Source of the DNA: Parvibaculaceae bacterium
Lineage (GTDB): Bacteria; Pseudomonadota; Alphaproteobacteria; Parvibaculales; Parvibaculaceae
Reading direction: 5' to 3'
DNA: 64,000 nucleotides
NCBI GenBank assembly: GCA_029209985.1
Contig: JARGNZ010000012.1
Coordinates: 1 to 64,000 of the forward strand
The notes below the pieces were generated by a model, which did no database searches, was not told where the DNA came from, and was given only the letters and a program-made list of their open reading frames with translations. Below are positions 59,725 to 64,000 of this stretch, piece by piece; position 1 is the stretch's first letter, and each line of letters starts with the position of its first letter. The position numbers and the translations under genes were made by a program.

Positions 59725-61236
59725 ATGAAAAAATTTATTGGCTGTTTGCTCACATGTAGCGTGATTGGCGTGGGTGGCTGCGCGGTGGGGCCGGACTATC
59801 AGCGGGCTGGGTCATTAAACGACATCTTGGGCCTGTCAGATGATGCGGCCGATGCCGCCGATGCCTATGTCAGCGCGGCACCAAATTCGATCGCTGGACC
59901 GATGCTCACCATGTCACGCTGGTGGGAACGCTTAGATGATCCCATGCTCGGGCCATTGGTCGAAGAAATGCTCTCCAAAAATTACACCCTTGCTGCGGCT
60001 TCCGCACGGGTGATGCAATCTCAAGCACAATTAGAAAGCGCCTTTGGATCACGTCTTCCCAGTGTCTCTGTGTCACCGTCGGGCACGCGCGCATTCACTA
60101 CCGATGCGAGCGGCGACCGCCAATACGCGAATGCGTTCAGCGCGTCGGGAGCCGTTTCATGGCAAGTAGATTTATTTGGTAAGCTGCAACGCTCCCAAGG
60201 GGTTGCAGCTGCTCAGCTCAACACCTCTATTGCCTCGCAAGAAGGCCTTGTACAATCTATGATTGCTCAGGTTGTGCGCAGTCGTGTGGCCATCGCTATT
60301 TTGAATGAACGCCTTAAAGTGGCTCAGACCATTGCCCACAGTCGCAAGCTCACACTAGAGAGTGTGGAGCGCCGGTATCGTTCAGGGGCGGGGGAAACGG
60401 GTGCCGCCGATGTGCATAACGCACGACAAAACTACGCCAGTGCACAAGGCGATATACCGGACCTCAAGTCAAGCCTCGCCGTTGCAGCCCACGCGTTGGA
60501 TGTTCTCCTTGCGCGTGTGCCTGGCACCACCAGTACACAGCTAGATGATTTCCCCCTCGTGCCGCCTCCGTTAGACGTGCCAACGCAGGTGCCTGCAGAT
60601 TTACTGGAGCGCCGCCCAGATGTACGTGAAGCTGAATTTGCGTTGATCGAGGCAACTGAAACAGTCGGTGTGCGCATTGCGGACATGCTGCCTAACTTAA
60701 CGTTGAGCGGCAATCTTTCCTCCGATACGGCCAACTTGAGCGACCTATTTAGCGTTGAAACATTGGCGGGCAGCATTGTCGCACAACTCACGCAAACATT
60801 GTTTGATGGAGGCGTGAAATGGTCAGCGGTGGACGTGAGCCGAGCGCAGGTAGATGAAAAAGCAGCCGATTATGCACAAGCCATACTGGAAGCGGTGCAA
60901 GATGTTGAAGACGCGCTGGTAAGCGAAACATATTCCGCTGAGCGCGTGACGTATCTGCAGGCGGGGGTAGAGGCTGTCCGTCTTTCTGAAGGCATATCCA
61001 ACAGCCGATATATCAATGGCTTGGGGACTTTCCAAAGCCTGCTGGATGTTCAGCGCCTACGCCAACAGTCTGAGCAGACATTGTTGTTAGAACAACAAGA
61101 TCAATGGAACGCACGTATCGACTTGATGCTGGCATTGGGGGGAGATTGGCATCAAACACCCACCCAACCAGAAGAAAATAATCCGATAACACACGCCACT
61201 GCCGACAGCGCACTGACACAAGAGGATAAGCAGTAA
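59725..61236 (+). CDS. RND efflux outer-membrane lipoprotein, NodT/OprM family
   Basis: About 503 aa. The signal sequence MKKFIGCLLTCSVIGVGGC ends in a lipobox (VGGC), so the mature protein is lipid-anchored. Two OEP repeats follow: about 75-270 with WWERLDDPMLGPLVEEML and about 290-490 with LLERRPDVREAEFAL, the typical second-repeat motif. It would be the outer-membrane channel of the tripartite pump. The frame opens at 59617, but the lipoprotein signal starts at 59725. The next gene overlaps its stop by 1 nt. Confidence 0.92.
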   Translation: MKKFIGCLLTCSVIGVGGCAVGPDYQRAGSLNDILGLSDDAADAADAYVSAAPNSIAGPMLTMSRWWERLDDPMLGPLVEEMLSKNYTLAAASARVMQSQAQLESAFGSRLPSVSVSPSGTRAFTTDASGDRQYANAFSASGAVSWQVDLFGKLQRSQGVAAAQLNTSIASQEGLVQSMIAQVVRSRVAIAILNERLKVAQTIAHSRKLTLESVERRYRSGAGETGAADVHNARQNYASAQGDIPDLKSSLAVAAHALDVLLARVPGTTSTQLDDFPLVPPPLDVPTQVPADLLERRPDVREAEFALIEATETVGVRIADMLPNLTLSGNLSSDTANLSDLFSVETLAGSIVAQLTQTLFDGGVKWSAVDVSRAQVDEKAADYAQAILEAVQDVEDALVSETYSAERVTYLQAGVEAVRLSEGISNSRYINGLGTFQSLLDVQRLRQQSEQTLLLEQQDQWNARIDLMLALGGDWHQTPTQPEENNPITHATADSALTQEDKQ

Positions 61237-62555
61237 TGGGTATCTTGGATCGTTTTTCCAAACGAGATAACGAGAGCGGTTTCTCTGGGTCATTCTTTGC
61301 AGACAAAGAAAAGGGTGAAAACTTAGGCCGCTTCCAATTGGTGATGGTTGTGGTGGTTCTTGTAGGCGCGGTTCTGATTACCAGCTTATTGGGCAGTTCC
61401 CGTTCAGCCCTTGAACGATCAGGTACGAAAGAGCTTGCCCCCTTAGTGGCGACCATCGACGTGCAACCAGCCACACATAGAATTTTTGTAGAAGGAAGTG
61501 GAACGGTCGAAACTGGGGCTGACGTCAACATTGTGCCGCAAATCAGTGGGCGCATTGAATGGATGAACCCTGACATGCGCTCTGGCGGTCGGTTCGCAGC
61601 AAATGAAGTTGTCTTCCGCGTAGAGCCTGTTGAGTACAAATTGGCAGTGCAAAACCAACAAGCAAGTGTTGCTTCAGCTCAAACTGATTGGGAATTGGAA
61701 CAGGCCGAAGGTCAAGCAGCAGCTGCAGAGTGGAAACAGATTAACCCGAATGAAGCAATCCCTGAGTTGGTTGCGCGTAAGCCCCAAATTCGCCAAGCCT
61801 TGGCCAGTCTTCAATCAGCGAAGGCAAGCTTGGCCAATGCGAAACTGGACCTTGCCCGAACCAACTTTAGTTTTCCATTTTCAGGCCGTGTGCGTGCTTC
61901 CACAATTGAAGTGGGCCAATACGTGAGCGCGGGCCAATCTTACGGCACCGCCTATTCATTGGATGGGTTGGAAATTGAAGTTCCTCTTGCAGATAAAGAT
62001 TTGCGCTGGTTCGACCCTGACGGAAACACAAAAGCAGTTGTGACCACAACCTATTTGGGACGCACCTACGAGCTGCCTGCACATGTGGTACGGACCGGGG
62101 CCGAGCTGAACGCACAAACACGGTTTTCCACCGTCATTGTACGCCTTGATCAGCCAAACACTGAGAATGCCTCCGATGCTCAAGCTGCTAAATCAGCGAC
62201 TAAACCAGCGACTAAACCAGCGACTAAAGATGAGCGGAGCTATTTATTGCCCGGCGTATTCGTCAATGTGCGGTTCTTTGGTCCTGAAGTGGATGATCTG
62301 TATGAAGTGCCCGTCGAGGCCTTTCAAGAGAACAATATTTTGTGGATGGTGGTTGATGGGCGTTTGCAAAGCGTACAGCCACAAATTTTTCACCTCGGGT
62401 CTGAGACTAATCTGGTGAAAGGCTTAACCCCGGAAAGCAAGATTGTCTCTCGGGCTGTGTCAGGTGCCGTTGATGGCATGAGTGTGCGTGTGTTTGATGG
62501 CTTGGCCGCTGGCGCAGCCGCAGCCGCAGCCACAGCCACGGAGGCGGCTCAATGA
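61236..62555 (+). CDS. RND efflux periplasmic adaptor (membrane fusion protein)
   Basis: A 439-aa MFP with an inner-membrane anchor at about 36-55 (LVMVVVVLVGAVLITSLLGS). The barrel-sandwich motif (VEGSGTVETGADVNIVPQIS) and a hairpin region with QASVASAQTDWELEQAEG follow, then FSFPFSGRVRASTIEVGQYV. A low-complexity insert made by a 12-bp unit repeated three times (62193-62228, ATKPATKPATK) lies in the third domain, and the tail is Ala-rich. It links the permease to the outer-membrane channel. Overlaps of 1 and 4 nt with its neighbours show a tight operon. Confidence 0.92.
   Translation: MGILDRFSKRDNESGFSGSFFADKEKGENLGRFQLVMVVVVLVGAVLITSLLGSSRSALERSGTKELAPLVATIDVQPATHRIFVEGSGTVETGADVNIVPQISGRIEWMNPDMRSGGRFAANEVVFRVEPVEYKLAVQNQQASVASAQTDWELEQAEGQAAAAEWKQINPNEAIPELVARKPQIRQALASLQSAKASLANAKLDLARTNFSFPFSGRVRASTIEVGQYVSAGQSYGTAYSLDGLEIEVPLADKDLRWFDPDGNTKAVVTTTYLGRTYELPAHVVRTGAELNAQTRFSTVIVRLDQPNTENASDAQAAKSATKPATKPATKDERSYLLPGVFVNVRFFGPEVDDLYEVPVEAFQENNILWMVVDGRLQSVQPQIFHLGSETNLVKGLTPESKIVSRAVSGAVDGMSVRVFDGLAAGAAAAAATATEAAQ
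62193..62228 (+). repeat. 12-bp tandem repeat in adaptor gene
   Basis: Three copies of a 12-bp unit (CCAGCGACTAAA, first copy with one change) encode ATKP-type repeats. Units are in frame, so copy-number change would not disrupt the gene. Confidence 0.9.
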
Positions 62556-64000
62556 CCGACCATCAGTCTCAGCGTAATGGCCTCATCGGCTGGTTTGTGA
62601 ACAACCATGTTGCTGCCAATCTTTTGATGGCGTTCTTTTTAATCACAGGCCTTTTAGCCTTGCTCAGCATGCGGGCTGAAACATTCCCGGACATCAATAT
62701 CAAGCAGATCACTGTCTCTGTCGTCTACGCTGGAGCCACCCCCTATGAGGTGGAAGACGGTATCACGCGTCGGGTGGAAGAAGCCATTCGGAGTGTTAAT
62801 GGTGTGGAGACCATCACCTCAACAGCGGTTGAAGGTGTGGGAACTGTGGTCGCGGAGTTGGATGACTTTGCCGATGAGGATGACGCTTTAAGCGAAATCA
62901 AAGATGCGGTCGACAGCATTTCAGACTTCCCTCCCGCTGAAGCCGAAGAGCCTTCCGTCACTAAATTGACAGCAACCTCTGGCGTGATGACATTGGTTGT
63001 TTACGGTGAGGGAAGTGAGAAATCCATTCGTGAAAATGCAGAGCGCCTTCAAGACGAGTTACTTTTGCTGCCGGGCGTGTCTATTGTCAATTTGCGGGGT
63101 GTAAGGACTTATGAAATCTCTATTGAGATCAGCGAAGATGTGTTGCGCCAATACGGCTTAACACTGGCAGAAGTTTCAGACACCATCAGTAAATCTTCCT
63201 TGGATTTACCCGCTGGCTCGATCAAAACCAAGAGTGGCGAAATATTGCTGCGGACATCCGCCAAAAGCTACACAGGACAAGAGTTCGGCGACATCGTCAT
63301 TCGCAGCCAAGTGAACGGCGGCGTGTTGCGATTGCGCGATATCGCAAGCATCCGTGATAGTTTTAGCGAGGAAGATATTGTCAGCCTGTTTGAAGGAAAG
63401 CCCGCAGCTTTCATCAATGTGAATAGAACGGGTGAACAAGACTCGTTGACAATAGAAGCGTCTGTCAAAGAAATGCTGGGAGCTTTTTCTCTGCCAAAAG
63501 GCCTTGATCTGGTGATTTGGGACAACCAAACCGATATCCTACGAGATCGGATCAGCCTTCTTGTGCGCAATGCCATTCTTGGGTTTGCGTTGGTCTTCTT
63601 CTCGCTGGTCATGTTTTTGGACTTGAAGCTGGCTTTTTGGACCAGTATGGGCATTCCGATTTCCTTTCTGGGCGGATTGATGATTGCGTCGTATTTCGGC
63701 ATTACCATCAATATGGTCTCGCTTTTTGCACTCATCGTTGTGCTGGGTATCGTCGTGGACGACGCCATCGTGGCGGGTGAGAATATATTCACAGAACAAG
63801 AGTCGGGCCTCAAAGGCCCCGGTGCGGCATTGGCCGGGGTGCGGGGCATTGCCGCTCCCGTCGCCGTTGGCGTGTTCACCACCATGGCCGCCTTTGCACC
63901 GTTGCTTTTTGTGACCGGTGTTCTGGGGCAGATCATGAGTGCTGTCCCCATCATTGTGATTTGCGTGCTTTTGGTCTCGCTGTTTGAGGCCTTCTTTATT
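62552..64000 (+). CDS. RND efflux permease, AcrB-type, 3' part beyond window
   Basis: From the ATG at 62552 (ATGA overlap with the adaptor) the frame stays open for 483 codons to the window edge, so about the first half of an AcrB-family permease is present. TM1 is near residues 12-40 (NNHVAANLLMAFFLITGLL). ETFPDINIKQITVSVVYAGA and ATPYEVEDGITRRVEEAI are typical of the first porter domain, and TM2-TM4 start near 335. VVLGIVVDDAIVAGEN is the TM4 motif with the proton-relay Asp pair. The subgroup with EVEDGIT resembles proteobacterial pumps other than AcrB; the substrate is unknown. Confidence 0.92.
   Translation, partial: MTDHQSQRNGLIGWFVNNHVAANLLMAFFLITGLLALLSMRAETFPDINIKQITVSVVYAGATPYEVEDGITRRVEEAIRSVNGVETITSTAVEGVGTVVAELDDFADEDDALSEIKDAVDSISDFPPAEAEEPSVTKLTATSGVMTLVVYGEGSEKSIRENAERLQDELLLLPGVSIVNLRGVRTYEISIEISEDVLRQYGLTLAEVSDTISKSSLDLPAGSIKTKSGEILLRTSAKSYTGQEFGDIVIRSQVNGGVLRLRDIASIRDSFSEEDIVSLFEGKPAAFINVNRTGEQDSLTIEASVKEMLGAFSLPKGLDLVIWDNQTDILRDRISLLVRNAILGFALVFFSLVMFLDLKLAFWTSMGIPISFLGGLMIASYFGITINMVSLFALIVVLGIVVDDAIVAGENIFTEQESGLKGPGAALAGVRGIAAPVAVGVFTTMAAFAPLLFVTGVLGQIMSAVPIIVICVLLVSLFEAFFI

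Noticed and set aside
63268-63954. 228-aa minus-strand frame inside the RND permease gene
   Set aside because: The plus strand encodes an unmistakable AcrB-type sequence through this stretch; the minus frame is a shadow.
1-64000. CRISPR arrays, tRNA or rRNA genes, insertion sequences and prophage genes
   Set aside because: No regularly spaced repeats, cloverleaf-like genes, transposase or integrase frames were found by reading.

Overview
The window looks like a chromosomal segment of a free-living, probably marine or aquatic, Gram-negative alphaproteobacterium. Three TonB-dependent receptors, an exbB-exbD-tonB operon, an RND efflux operon and lipoprotein and Sec signals show an outer membrane. 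A DUF2852 protein, a DmdC-type acyl-CoA dehydrogenase and many catabolic enzymes fit Alphaproteobacteria. This placement rests on gene content and memory of family distributions; no rRNA, tRNA or CRISPR array was seen.

Layout. 1-4.4 kb is an AT-richer island: a DUF262/HNH/AlbA_2 (Schlafen-type) fusion protein, a decayed AraC-family pseudogene, and a dGTPase-like HD phosphohydrolase. It looks like acquired defence-type DNA. 4.6-7.9 kb holds two regulator/hydrolase pairs: WYL regulator with epoxide hydrolase, and TetR regulator with alpha/beta hydrolase. 8-12.5 kb is an iron locus: AraC regulator, Fur box, TonB receptor, PepSY membrane protein and a 62-aa membrane protein. 12.5-15.3 kb carries a PIG-L deacetylase, a YghU-like glutathione transferase, a 4-oxalocrotonate tautomerase and a DUF606/YdcZ transporter. 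15.7-20.3 kb is a LuxQ/LuxU/LuxO-like phosphorelay in two proteins. 20.4-24.7 kb is an aromatic meta-cleavage operon (extradiol dioxygenase, flavin monooxygenase, FAH-family hydrolase) with a divergent TetR regulator. 24.8-30.1 kb has a DUF2852 protein, an enoyl-CoA hydratase, a P450, a zinc alcohol dehydrogenase and a YhiN-type flavoprotein. 30.4-36.0 kb has a second TonB receptor with an MFS transporter, a flavin reductase and a membrane-anchored parvulin. 36.1-41.1 kb has a haem-receptor-like TonB receptor behind a good Fur box, an exported RidA protein, a DUF599 membrane protein and a second YhiN-like flavoprotein.

The most interesting block is 43-55.5 kb. A cupin-XRE regulator heads an operon with a dimethylglycine/sarcosine dehydrogenase-like enzyme, a TauD-type dioxygenase and a class I glutamine amidotransferase. 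Divergent from it runs an operon of a YtcJ-type amidohydrolase, a CobW GTPase and an alkylsulfatase-like metallo-beta-lactamase. About 8 kb away a second amidohydrolase-CobW pair occurs in the same order. Both amidohydrolase genes are preceded by the same 27-bp inverted repeat (TGAAAA, 11-bp spacer, TTTTCA). This suggests one regulon with a duplicated metalloenzyme plus metallochaperone module for an unidentified, probably N-methylated or amide-bearing, substrate.

56-64 kb holds a DUF2855 protein, exbB-exbD-tonB (which would energise the three receptors) and a tripartite RND efflux operon whose permease gene runs off the right edge.
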